64,000 nucleotides of DNA. Source: Balanoglossus misakiensis. Its lineage: Eukaryota; Hemichordata. Made by a program: the position numbers and the translations under genes. Below the pieces are notes generated by a model. It was given only the letters and a program-made list of their open reading frames with translations, did no database searches and was not told the DNA's origin. Position 1 is the stretch's first letter; every line of letters begins with the position of its first letter. This document shows, in pieces, positions 47,437 to 61,225 of this stretch. Location: positions 11,532,001 through 11,596,000 of the forward strand of contig CM082588.2 in assembly GCA_040954595.2 (NCBI GenBank). Reading direction: 5' to 3'.

Positions 47437-49486
47437 ATGAACGGGAATTCAATGTTAGAAAACCCGTGTGGAAAGTATCTCTACCCGTTTGAAACTAAGA
47501 AAAGAATTCATTCTTATTTATTTTGTAAAAAAGACAATTTTTCGAAAAAAGCCGAAAATGGTAATTTTGTCTTGGGTGATTCAAATTGTACCGCCTTTTC
47601 TGGAATTTGCAGCACTTTTTACAAGAGAACGACACTTCATGCTCCATAATATTTCCGAAAATGAAGAAAAGAGTTAATTTTTTATGATTTTTTAAAAATT
47701 TACCATTTTTGTCAAAATATGGCCAAAATGGCTATTTTTTCTTGAATTCCGTCAATATCTCTGCATTTTTGGAGTGGTCAAAAGTTTTAACATACAATCA
47801 ACATGTCATATATGATCAGGGCACCAAATTCGAAGAACAAAGGTTTTTTATTTGTTTTTCTAAAAATGACATTTTCAAGGAAAATTTGGTAAAACGCAAT
47901 TTTCTCTGCAGTGAGCCAAATTAGACGGTCTTTTGTGGAATTTGTATCGATATGTACATACGAAGAGCATTCTATACTCCATCAGATTTCCGAAAATGTA
48001 GAAAACAGGTATTGTTTGTAATTTTCAAAAATTTACCATTTTGACCAAATTGTGGCTAAAATTGTTATTTTCGTGTTGAATGCCGCCAGTGTCACTGTCT
48101 TTAAAAGTCATAAAAACTTTTAACATACAAGCAATTGTTTATATATGATCAGGTCACAGAATTAAAAATATAAAGAATGTTTTGCCTAAAAATGACCTTT
48201 TTGGTGCAAAAACGAATAAAACACAATTTTGTATTAAATCAGCTCATTCAGAGTGCATTTTTTATAATCAGCACCATTTTTACATATAATGGAAATTTCA
48301 TACATCATCAGATATCCAAATATGAAAAAATGATTTAGATTTTAGATGATTGTCCAAAATTAGCTGATATCTAATAAATGTAGTATTGAACCGTTCTGTT
48401 TCCCCCCCCCCCTTACATTACATGCGGTACGCCGATGTCAGCTTACCCGGCAGTACTGCAGGCCGTGCCCCCAACTAACGTCGGTGTTTGAAACGCCCTG
48501 GTTAAATTCGGGCTCTCTCTATAAATTGACAGGCAATAATGCAGTCCTACCGGAACAAATGTCGAGTGTTGACCCGCTGTGACTTTCCCTCTTCGGTTTG
48601 CCCGACTTGCCAACGTCTTTGTACTAGAGTGTCGGGTCTTTTGCAGAGCCAGGCCGAAGGAAATCCGACTTGATCACCGTTGCTAACGAACGCTAGTGTC
48701 TGTCATGGTGTGCCGGGGTTTTAGTCGAGCCAGGCCGTAGGAGATCTGACTTGATCATCGTGGTCAATGTACGCGTGTTTCCGCTCTAAAGTGCCGGGGC
48801 TTCAGCTAAACCAGGCCGTAGAAAATCCGACGTAATCACCGTTGATAACTTACGCCAGTCTGTGTCATATAGAGCCGGTGCACCAGCCGAGTCACGCCGT
48901 AGGAAATCTGACTTGATCAACGTGGTCAATGTACGCCTGTTTCTGCTCTAGAGTGCAGGGGCTTCAGCTGAGCCAGGCCGTAGGAAACCCGACGTGATTA
49001 CCGTTGTTAACTTACGCCAGTCTGTGTCCTATATATAGCGCCCGGGCATCAGCCGTGCCAGGCCGAAGAAAATGTGAGTAGATCAACGTGGTCTCTGTAC
49101 GCGTATTTCTGCTCTAGAGTGCCAGGGCTTTAGCCAAGGCATGCCGTAGGAAATCTCACTTGATCAACGTTGCTAACGAACGCTAGTGTCTGTCATAGTG
49201 TGCCGGGGTTTCAGTCGAGCCAAGCCGTAGGAGATCAGACTTGATCAACGTGGTCTCTGTACGCGTGTTTCTGCTCTAGAGTGCCGGGGCTTTATCCAAG
49301 CCATGCCGTAGAAAATCTGACTTGATCACCGTTGCTAACGTACGCTAGTGTCTGTCATATTGTGACGGAGATTTAGCCGAGCCAGGCCGTAGAAAAATCG
49401 ACTTGTTCAACGTTACCAGTGTGCAACTGTTTCTGCTCTAGAGTGTCAGGGTTTTAGCCGACTTATGCTGTAGGAAATCTGAGTTG
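47437..49486. repeat. Satellite unit type B, unpaired
   Basis: It is a 2050-bp type B unit directly after the B unit of copy 2, so the A/B alternation is broken here. Confidence 0.85.
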
Positions 49487-52400
49487 ATGAACGGGAATTC
49501 AATGTTAGAAAACCCGTGTGGAAAGTATCTCTACCCGTTTGAAACTAAGAAAAGAATTTATTCTTATTTATTTTGTAAAAAAAGACAATTTTTCGAAAAA
49601 AAGTCGAAAATGGTAATTTTTTCTTGGGTGATTCAAATTATACCGCCTTTTCTGGAATTTGCAGCCCTTTTTACAAGAGAACGGCACTTCATGCTCCATA
49701 ATATTTCCGAAAATGAAGAAAAGAGTTAATTTTTTATGATTTTTTAAAAATTTACCATTTTTGTCAAAATATGGCCAAAATGGCTATTTTTTCTTGAATT
49801 CCGTCAATATCTCTGCATTTTTGGAGTGGTCGAAAGTTTTAACATACAATCAACATGTCATATATGATCAGGGCACCAAATTCGAAGAACAAAGGTTTTT
49901 TTTTTTTTTTCTAAAAATGACATTTTTAAGGAAAATTGAGTAAAACGCAATTTTGTCTGCAGTGAGCCAAATTAGACGGTCTTTTGTGGAATTTGTATCG
50001 ATATATACATACGAAGAGCATTCTATACTCCATCAGATTTCCGAAAATGTAGAAAACAGGTATTTTTTGTAATTTTCAAAAATTTACCATTTTGACCAAA
50101 TTGTGGCTAAAATTGTTATTTTCGTGTTGAATGCCGCCAGTGTCACTGCTTTTAAAAGTCATAAAAACTTTTAGCATACAAGCAATTGTTTATATATGAT
50201 CAGGTCACCGAATTAAAAAAATAAAGAATGTTTTGCCTAAAAATGACCTTTTTGGTGCAAAAACGAATAAAACGCAATTTTGTATTAAATCAGCTCATTC
50301 AGAGTGCATTTTTATAATCAGCACCATTTTTACATATAATGGAAATTTCATACATCATCAGATATCCAAATATGAAAAAATGATTTAGATTTTAGATGAT
50401 TGTCCAAAATTAGCTGATATCAAATAAATGTAGTATTGAACCGTTCTGTCCCCCCCCCCCCTACACTATATGCGGTACGCCGATGTCAGCTTACCCGGCA
50501 GTACTGCAGGCCGTGCCCCCAACTAACGTCGGTGTTTGAAACGCCCTTGTTAAATTCGGGCTTTCTCTATAAATTGACAGGCAATAATGCAGTCCTACCC
50601 GAACAAATGTCCAGTGTTGACCCGCTGTGACTTTCCCTCTTCGGTTTGCCCGTCTTAGCCAACGTCTTTGTACTAGAGTGTCGGGTCTTTTGCAGAGCCA
50701 GGCCGAAGGAAATCCGACTTGATCACCGTTGCTAACGAACGCTAGTGTCTGTCATGGTGTGCCGGGGTTTTAGTCGAGCCAGGCCGTATGAGATCTGACT
50801 TAATCACCGTGGTCAATGTACGCGTGTTTCCGCTCGAAAGTGCCAGGGCTTCAGCTAAACCAGGCCGTAGGAAATCCGACGTAATCACCGTTGATAACTT
50901 ACTCCAGTCTATGTCATATAGAGCCGGTGCACCAGCGGAGTCACGCCGTAGGAAATCTGGCTTGATCAACGTGGTCAATGTACGCCTGTTTCTGCTCTAG
51001 AGTGTCGGGGCTTCAGCTGAGCCAGGCCGTAGGAAACCCGACGTGATTACCGTTGTTAACTTACGCCAGTCTGTGTCCTATATATAGTGCCGGGGCATCA
51101 GCCGTGCCAGGCCGAAGAAAATGTGAGTAGATCAACGTGGTCTCTGTACGCGTGTTTCTGCTCTAGAGTGCCAGGGCTTTAGCCAAGGCATGCCGTAGGA
51201 AATCTCACTTGATCAACGTTGCTAACGAACGCTAGTGTCTGTCATAGTGTGCCGGGGTTTTAGTCGAGCCAAGCCGTAGGAGATCAGACTTGATCAACGT
51301 GGTCTCTGTACGCGTGTTTCTGCTCTAGAGTGCCGGGGCTTTATCCAAGCCATGCCGTAGAAAATCTGACTTGATCACCGTTGCTAACGTACGCTAGTGT
51401 CTGTCATATTGTGTCGGAGATTTAGCCGAGCCAGGCCGTAGAAAAATCGACTTGTTCAAAGTTACCAGTGTGCAACTGTTTCTGCTCTAGAGTGTCAGGG
51501 TTTTAGCCGACTTATGCTGTAGGAAATCTGAGTTGATGAACGGGAATTCAATGTTAGAAAACCCGTGTGGAAAGTATCTCTACCCGTTTGAAACTAAGAA
51601 AAGAATTCATTCTTATTTATTTTGTAAAAAAGACAATTTTTCGAAAAAAAGCCGAAAATGGTAATTTTGTCTTGGGTGATTCAAATTATACCGCCTTTTC
51701 TGGAATTTGCAGCACTTTTTACAAGAGAACGACACTTCATGCTCCATAATATTTCCGAAAATGAAGAAAAGAGTTAATTTTTTATGATTTTTTAAAAATT
51801 TACCATTTTTGTCAAAATATGGCCAAAATGGCTATTTTTTCTTGAATTCCGTCAATATCTCTGCATTTTTGGAGTGGTCAAAAGTTTTAACATACAATCA
51901 ACATGTCATATATGATCAGGGCACCAAATTCGAAGAACAAAGGTTTTTTATTTGTTTTTCTAAAAATGACATTTTCAAGGAAAATTTGGTAAAACGCAAT
52001 TTTCTCTGCAGTGAGCCAAATTAGACGGTCTTTTGTGGAATTTGTATCGATATATACATACGAAGAGCATTCTATACTCCATCAGATTTCCGAAAATGTA
52101 GAAAACAGGTATTTTTTGTAATTTTCAAAAATTTACCATTTTGACCAAATTGTGGCTAAAATTGTTATTTTCGTGTTGAATGCCGCCAGTGTCACTGTCT
52201 TTAAAAGTCATAAAAACTTTTAACATACAAGCAATTGTTTATATATGATCAGGTCACAGAATTAAAAATATAAAGAATGTTTTGCCTAAAAATGACCTTT
52301 TTGGTGCAAAAACGAATAAAACACAATTTTGTATTAAATCAGCTCATTCAGAGTGCATTTTTTATAATCAGCACCATTTTTACATATAATGGAAATTTCA

Positions 52401-53588
52401 TACATCATCAGATATCCAAATATGAAAAAATGATTTAGATTTTAGATGATTGTCCAAAATTAGCTGATATCTAATAAATGTAGTATTGAACCGTTCTGTT
52501 TCCCCCCCCCCCCCCTACATTACATGCGGTACGCCGATGTCAGCTTACCCGGCAGTACTGCAGGCCGTGCCCCCAACTAACGTCGGTGTTTGAAACGCCC
52601 TGGTTAAATTCGGGCTCTCTCTATAAATTGACAGGCAATAATGCAGTCCTACCGGAACAAATGTCGAGTGTTGACCCGCTGTGACTTTCCCTCTTCGGTT
52701 TGCCCGACTTGCCAACGTCTTTGTACTAGAGTGTCGGGTCTTTTGCAGAGCCAGGCCGAAGGAAATCCGACTTGATCACCGTTGCTAACGAACGCTAGTG
52801 TCTGTCATGGTGTGCCGGGGTTTTAGTCGAGCCAGGCCGTAGGAGATCTGACTTGATCATCGTGGTCAATGTACGCGTGTTTCCGCTCTAAAGTGCCGGG
52901 GCTTCAGCTAAACCAGGCCGTAGGAAATCCGACGTAATCACCGTTGATAACTTACGCCAGTCTGTGTCATATAGAGCCGGTGCACCAGCCGAGTCACGCC
53001 GTAGGAAATCTGACTTGATCAACGTGGTCAATGTACGCCTGTTTCTGCTCTAGAGTGCAGGGGCTTCAGCTGAGCCAGGCCGTAGGAAACCCGACGTGAT
53101 TACCGTTGTTAACTTACGCCAGTCTGTGTCCTATATATAGCGCCCGGGCATCAGCCGTGCCAGGCCGAAGGAAATGTGAGTAGATCAACGTGGTCTCTCT
53201 ACGCGTGTTTCTGCTCTAGAGTGCCAGGGCTTTAGCCAAGCCATGCCGTAGGAAATCTGAATTAATCAACGTTGCTAACGAACGCTAGTGTCTGTCATAG
53301 TGTGCCGGGGTTTCAGTCGAGCCAAGCCGTAGGAGATCGGACTTGATCAACGTGGTCTCTGTACGCGTGTTTCTGCTCTAGAGTGCCGGGGCTTTATCCA
53401 AGCCATGCCGTAGAAAATCTGACTTGATCACCGTTGCTAACGTACGCTAGTGTCTGTCATATTGTGACGGAGATTTAGCCGAGCCAGGCCGTAGAAAAAT
53501 CGACTTGTTCAACGTTACCAGTGTGCAACTGTTTCTGCTCTAGAGTGTCAGGGTTTTAGCCGACTTATGCTGTAGGAAATCTGAGTTG
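49487..53588. repeat. Higher-order repeat A+B, copy 3 (4.1 kb)
   Basis: Type A (49487-51535) then type B (51536-53588), with the same TTCAAAGTTACC junction near 51456. Confidence 0.85.
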
Positions 53589-55474
53589 ATGAACGGGAAT
53601 TCAATGTTAGAAAACCTGTGTGGAAAGTATCTCTACCCGTTTGAAACTAAGAAAAGAATTTATTCTTATTTATTTTGTAAAAAAGACAATTTTTCGAAAA
53701 AAGTCGAAAATGGTAATTTTGTCTTGGGTGATTCAAATTATACCGCCTTTTCTGGAATTTGCAGCACTTTTTACAAGAGAACGACAATTCATGCTCCATA
53801 ATATTTTCGAAAATGAAGAAAAGAGTTAATTGTTTATGATTTTTCTAAAATTTACCATTTTTGTCAAAATATGGCCAAAATGGCTATTTTTTCTTGAATT
53901 CCGTCAATATCTCTGCATTTTTGGAGTGGTCGAAAGTTTTAACATACAATCAACATGTCATATATGGTCAGGGCACCAAATTCGAAGAACAAAGGTTTTT
54001 TTATTTTTTTTCTAAAAATGACATTTTTAAGGAAAATTGAGTAAAACGCAATTTTGTCTGCAGTGAGCCAAATTAGACGGTCTTTTGTGGAATTTGTATC
54101 GATATATACATACGAAGAGCATTCTATACTCCATCAGATTTCCGAAAATGTAGAAAACAGGTATTTTTTGTAATTTTCAAAAATTTACCATTTTGACCAA
54201 ATTGTGGCTAAAATTGTTATTTTCGTGTTGAATGCCGCCAGTGTCACTGCTTTTAAAAGTCATAAAAACTTTTAGCATACAAGCAATTGTTTATATATGA
54301 TCAGGTCACCGAATTAATAAAATAAAGAATGTTTTGCCTAAAAATGACCTTTTTGGTGCAAAAACGAATAAAACGCAATTTTGTATTAAATCAGCTCATT
54401 CAGAGTGCATTTTTATAATCAGCACCATTTTTACGTATAATGGAAATTTCATACATCATCAGATATCCAAATATGAAAAAATGAATTAGATATATTTAAG
54501 ATGATTGTCCAAAATTAGCTGATATCTGATAAATGTAGTATTGAACCGTTCTGTTCCCCCCCCCCCTACATTACATGCGGTACGCCGATGTCAGCTTAAC
54601 CGGCAGTACTGCAGGCCGTGCCCCCAACTAACGTCGGTGTTTGAAACGCCCTGGTTAAATTCGAGCTTTCTCTATAAATTGACAGGCAATAATGCAGTCC
54701 TACCCGAACAAATGTCGAGTGTTGACCCGCTGTGACTTTCCCTCTTCGGTTTGCCCGACTTAGCCAACGTCTTTGTACTAATGTGTCGGGTCTTTTGCAG
54801 AGCCAGGCCGAAGGAAATCCAACTTGATCAACGTTGCTAACGAACGCTAGTGTCTGTCATGGTGTGCCGGGGTTTTAGTCGAGCCAGGCCGTAGGAGATC
54901 TGACTTGATCATCGTGGTCAATGTACGCGTGTTTCCGCTCTAAAGTGCCGGGGCTTCAGCTAAACCAGGCCGTAGGAAATCCGACGTAATCACCGTTGAT
55001 AACTTACGCCAGTCTGTGTCATATAGAGCCGGGGCATCAGCCGTGCCAGGCCGAAGGAAATGTGAGTAGATCAACGTGGTCTCTGTACGCGTGTTTCTGC
55101 TCTAGAGTGCCAGGGCTTTAGCCAAGCCATGCCGTAGGAAATCTGACTTGATCAACGTTGCTAACGAACGCTAGTGTCTGTCATAGTGTGCCGGGGTTTC
55201 AGTCGAGCCAAGCCGTAGGAGATCAGACTTGATCAACGTGGTCTCTGTACGCGTGTTTCTGCTCTAGAGTGCCAGGGCTTTATCCAAGCCATGCCGTAGA
55301 AAATCTGACTTGATCACCGTTCCTAACGTACGCTAGTGTCTGTCATATTGTGACGGAGATTTAGCCGAGCCAGGCCGTAGAAAAATCGACTTGTTCAACG
55401 TTACCAGTGTGCAACTGTTTCTGCTCTAGAGTGTCAGGGTTTTAGCCGACTTATGCTGTAGGAAATCTGAGTTG
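53589..55474. repeat. Satellite unit, 9 monomers
   Basis: The length is 1886 bp, exactly two monomers (162 bp) more than the 1724-bp unit. It has its own variants, such as GACAATTCATGC shared with the next unit. Confidence 0.85.
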
Positions 55475-58400
55475 ATGAACGGGAATTCAATGTTAGAAAA
55501 CCCGTGTGGAAAGTATCTCTACCTGTTTGAAACTAAGAAAAGAATTTATTCTTATTTATTTTGTAAAAAAGACAATTTTTCGAAAAAAGTCGAAAATGGT
55601 AATTTTGTCTTGGGTGATTCAAATTATACCGCCTTTTCTGGAATTTGCAGCACTTTTTACAAGAGAACGACAATTCATGCTCCATAATATTTCCGAAAAT
55701 GAAGAAAAGAGTTAATTGTTTAAGATTTTTCTAAAATTTACCATTTCTGTCAAAATATGGCCAAAATGGCTATTTTTTCTTGAATTCCGTCAATATCTCT
55801 GCTTTTTTGGAGTGGTCAAAAGTTTTAACATACAATCAACATGTCATATATGATCAGGGCACCAAATTCGAAGAACAAAGGTTTTTTTATTTTTTTTTCT
55901 AAAAATGACATTTTCAAGGAAAATTTAGTAAAACGCAATTTTGTCTGCAGTGAGCCAAATTAGACGGTCTTTTGTGGAATTTGTATCGATATATACATAC
56001 GAAGAGCATTCTATACTCCATCAGATTTCCGAAAATGTAGAAACAGGTATTTTTTGTAATTTTCAAAAATTTACCATTTTGACCAAATTGTAGCTAAAAT
56101 TGTTATTTTCGTGTTGAATGCCGCCAGTGTCACTGCTTTTAAAAGTCATAAAAACTTTTAACATACAAGCAATTGTTTATATATGATCAGGTCACAGAAT
56201 TAAAAATATAAAGAATGTTTTGCCTAAAAATGACCTTTTTGGTGCAAAAACGAATAAAACGCAATTTTGTATTAAATCAGCTCATTCAGAGTGCATTTTT
56301 TATAATCAGCACCATTTTTACATATAATGGAAATTTCATACATCATCAGATATCCAAATATGAAAAAATGATTTAGATTTTAGATGATTGTCCAAAATTA
56401 GCTGATATCTAATAAATGTAGTATTGAACCGTTCTGTTTCCCCCCCCCCCCCTACATTACATGCGGTACGCCGATGTCAGCTTACCCGGCAGTACTGCAG
56501 GCCGTGCCCCCAACTAACGTCGGTGTTTGAAACGCCCTAGTTAAATTCGAGCTTTCTCTATAAATTGACAGGCAATAATGCAGTCCTACCCGAACAAATG
56601 TCGAGTGTTGACCCGCTGTGACTTTCCCTCTTCGGTTTGCCCGACTTAGCCAACGTCTTTGTACTAATGTGTCGGGTCTTTTTGCAGAGCCAGGCCGAAG
56701 GAAATCCAACTTGATCACCGTTGCTAACGAACGCTAGTGTCTGTCATGGTGTGCCGGGGTTTTAGTCGAGCCAGGCCGTAGGAGATCTGACTTGATCATC
56801 GTGGTCAATGTACGCGTGTTTCCGCTCTAAAGTGCCGGGGCTTCAGCTAAACCAGGCCGTAGGAAATCCGACGTAATCCCCGTTGATAACTTACGCCAGT
56901 CTGTGTCATATAGAGCCGGTGCACCAGCCGAGTCACGCCGTAGGAAATCTGACTTGATCAACGTGGTCAATGTACGCCTGTTTCTGCTCTAGAGTGCCGG
57001 GGCTTCAGCTGAGCCAGGCCGTAGGAAACCCGACGTGATTACCGTTGTTAACTTACGCCAGTCTGTGTCCTATATATAGTGCCGGGGCATCAGCCAGGAC
57101 AGGCCGAAGGAAATGTGAGTAGATCAACGTGGTCTCTGTACGCGTGTTTCTGCTCTAGAGTGCAAGGGCTTTCGCCAAGCCATGCCGTAGGAAATCTGAC
57201 TTGATCAACGTTGCTAACGAACGCTAGTGTCTGTCATAGTGTGCCGGGGTTTTAGTCGAGCCAAGCCGTAGGATATCAGACTTGATCAACGTGGTCTCTG
57301 TACGCTTGTTTCTGCTCTAGAGTGCCGGGGCTTTATCCAAGCCATGCCGTAGAAAATCTGACTTGATCACCGTTGCTAACGTACGCTAGTGTCTGTCATA
57401 TTGTGACGGAGATTTAGCCGAGCCAGGCCGTAGAAAAATCGACTTGTTCAACGTTACCAGTGTGCAACTGTTTCTGCTCTAGAGTGTCAGGGTTTCAGCC
57501 GACTTATGCTGTAGGAAATCTGAGTTGATGAACGGGAATTCATTGTTAGAAAACCCGTGTGGAAAGTATCTCTACCCGTTTCAAACTAAGAAAAGAATTT
57601 ATTCTTATTTATTTTGTAAAAAAGACAATATTTCGAAAAAAAGTCGAAAATGGTAATTTTGTCTTGGGTGATTCAAATTATACCGCCTTTTCTGGAATTT
57701 GCAGCACTTTTTACAAGAGAACGACACTTCATGATCCATAATATTTCCGAAAATGATGAAAGGAGTTAATTTTTTATGATTTTTTAAAAATTTACCATTT
57801 TTGTCAAAATATGGCCAAAATGTCTATTTTTTCTTGAATTCCGTCAATATCTCTGCATTTTTGGAGTGGTCGAAAGTCTTAACATACAATCAACATGTCA
57901 TATATGATCAGGGCACCAAATTCGAAGAACAAAGGTTTTTTTTATTTTTTTTTCTAAAAATGACATTTTCAAGGAAAATTTGGTAAAACGCAATTTTGTC
58001 TGCAGTGAGCCAAATTAGACGGTCTTTTGTGGAATTTGTATCGATATATACATACGAAGAGCATTCTATACTCCATCAGATTTCCGAAAATGTAGAAACA
58101 GGTATTTTTTGTAATTTTCAAAAATTTACCATTTTGACCAAATTGTAGCTAAAATTGTTATTTTCGTGTTGAATGCCGCCAGTGTCACTGCTTTTAAAAG
58201 TCATAAAAACTTTTAACATACAAGCAATTGTTTATATATGATCAGGTCACAGAATTAAAAATATAAAGAATGTTTTGCCTAAAAATGACCTTTTTGGTGC
58301 AAAAACGAATAAAACGCAATTTTGTATTAAATCAGCTCATTCAGAGTGCATTTTTTATAATCAGCACCATTTTTACATATAATGGAAATTTCATACATCA

Positions 58401-61225
58401 TCAGATATCCAAATATGAAAAAATGATTTAGATTTTAGATGATTGTCCAAAATTAGCTGATATCTAATAAATGTAGTATTGAACCGTTCTGTTTCCCCCC
58501 CCCCCTACATTACATGCGGTACGCCGATGTCAGCTTACCCGGCAGTACTGCAGGCCGTGCCCCCAACTAACGTCGGTGTTTGAAACGCCCTAGTTAAATT
58601 CGAGCTTTCTCTATAAATTGACAGGCAATAATGCAGTCCTACCCGAACAAATGTCGAGTGTTGACCCGCTGTGACTTTCCCTCTTCGGTTTGCCCGACTT
58701 AGCCAACGTCTTTGTACTAATGTGTCGGGTCTTTTTGCAGAGCCAGGCCGAAGGAAATCCAACTTGATCACCGTTGCTAACGAACGCTAGTGTCTGTCAT
58801 GGTGTGCCGGGGTTTTAGTCGAGCCAGGCCGTAGGAGATCTGACTTGATCATCGTGGTCAATGTACGCGTGTTTCCGCTCTAAAGTGCCGGGGCTTCAGC
58901 TAAACCAGGCCGTAGGAAATCCGACGTAATCCCCGTTGATAACTTACGCCAGTCTGTGTCATATAGAGCCGGTGCACCAGCCGAGTCACGCCGTAGGAAA
59001 TCTGACTTGATCAACGTGGTCAATGTACGCCTGTTTCTGCTCTAGAGTGCCGGGGCTTCAGCTGAGCCAGGCCGTAGGAAACCCGACGTGATTACCGTTG
59101 TTAACTTACGCCAGTCTGTGTCCTATATATAGTGCCGGGGCATCAGCCAGGACAGGCCGAAGGAAATGTGAGTAGATCAACGTGGTCTCTGTACGCGTGT
59201 TTCTGCTCTAGAGTGCAAGGGCTTTCGCCAAGCCATGCCGTAGGAAATCTGACTTGATCAACGTTGCTAACGAACGCTAGTGTCTGTCATAGTGTGCCGG
59301 GGTTTTAGTCGAGCCAAGCCGTAGGATATCAGACTTGATCAACGTGGTCTCTGTACGCTTGTTTCTGCTCTAGAGTGCCGGGGCTTTATCCAAGCCATGC
59401 CGTAGAAAATCTGACTTGATCACCGTTGCTAACGTACGCTAGTGTCTGTCATATTGTGACGGAGATTTAGCCGAGCCAGGCCGTAGAAAAATCGACTTGT
59501 TCAACGTTACCAGTGTGCAACTGTTTCTGCTCTAGAGTGTCAGGGTTTCAGCCGACTTATGCTGTAGGAAATCTGAGTTGATGAACGGGAATTCATTGTT
59601 AGAAAACCCGTGTGGAAAGTATCTCTACCCGTTTCAAACTAAGAAAAGAATTTATTCTTATTTATTTTGTAAAAAAGACAATATTTCGAAAAAAAGTCGA
59701 AAATGGTAATTTTGTCTTGGGTGATTCAAATTATACCGCCTTTTCTGGAATTTGCAGCACTTTTTACAAGAGAACGACACTTCATGATCCATAATATTTC
59801 CGAAAATGATGAAAGGAGTTAATTTTTTATGATTTTTTAAAAATTTACCATTTTTGTCAAAATATGGCCAAAATGGCTATTTTTTCTTGAATTCCGTCAA
59901 TATCTCTGCATTTTTGGAGTGGTCGAAAGTCTTAACATACAATCAACATGTCATATATGATCAGGGCACCAAATTCGAAGAACAAAGGTTTTTTTTATTT
60001 TTTTTTCTAAAAATGACATTTTCAAGGAAAATTTGGTAAAACGCAATTTTGTCTGCAGTGAGCCAAATTAGACGGTCTTTTGTGGAATTTGTATCGATAT
60101 ATACATACGAAGAGCATTCTATACTCCATCAGATTTCCGAAAATGTAGAAAACAGGTATTTTTTGTAATTTTCAAAAATTTACTATTTTGACCAAATTGT
60201 GGCTAAAATTGTTATTTTCGTGTTGAATGCCGCCAGTGTCACTGCTTTTAAAAGTCATAAAAACTTTTAACATACAAGCAATTGTTTATATATGATCAGG
60301 TCACCGAATTAATAAAATAAAGAATGTTTTGCCTAAAAATGACCTTTTTGGTGCAAAAACGAATAAAACGCAATTTTGTATTAAATCAGCTCATTCAGAG
60401 TGCATTTTTTATAATCAGCACTATTTTAACGTATAATGGAAATTTCATACATCATCAGATATCCAAATATGAAAAAATGATTTAGATATTAGATGATTGT
60501 CCAAAATTAGCTGATATCTAATAAATGTAGTATTGAACCGTTCTGTTCCCCCCCCCCCCCTACATTATATGCGGTACGCCGATGTCAGCTTACCCGGCAG
60601 TACTGCAGGCCGTGCCCCCAACTAACGTCGGTGTTTGAAACGCCCTGGTTAAATTCGGGCTTTCTCTATAAATTGACAGGCAATAATGCAGTCCTACCCG
60701 AACAAATGTCGAGTGTTGACCCGCTGTGACTATCCCTCTTCGGTTTGCCCGACTTAGCCAACGTCTTTGTACTAGAGTGTCGGGTCTTTTGCAGAGCCAG
60801 GCCGATGGAAATCCGAGTAGATCAACGTGGTCTCTGTACGCGTGTTTCTGCTCTAGAGTGCCAAGGCTTTAGCCAAGCCATGCCGTAGGAAATCTGACTT
60901 GATCAACGTTGCTAACGAACGCTAGTGTCTGTCATAGTGTGCCGGGGTTTTAGTCGAGCCAAGCCGTAGGATATCAGACTTGATCAACGTGGTCTCTGTA
61001 CGCTTGTTTCTGCTCTAGAGTGCCGGGGCTTTATCCAAGCCATGCCGTAGAAAATCTGACTTGATCACCGTTGCTAACGTACGCTAGTGTCTGTCATATT
61101 GTGACGGAGATTAAGCCGAGCCAGGCCGTAGAAAAATCGACTTGTTCAACGTTACCAGTGTGCAACTGTTTCTGCTCTAGAGTGTCAGGGTTTCAGCCGA
61201 CTTATGCTGTAGGAAATCTGAGTTG
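55475..61225. repeat. Three satellite units of a third variant type
   Basis: Units 55475-57527, 57528-59580 (2053 bp each) and 59581-61225 (1645 bp, six monomers). The first two share CAGCCAGGACAGG and GTACTAATGTGTCGGG and are almost identical over the monomer block. The last is the only unit with an even monomer number. Confidence 0.85.
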
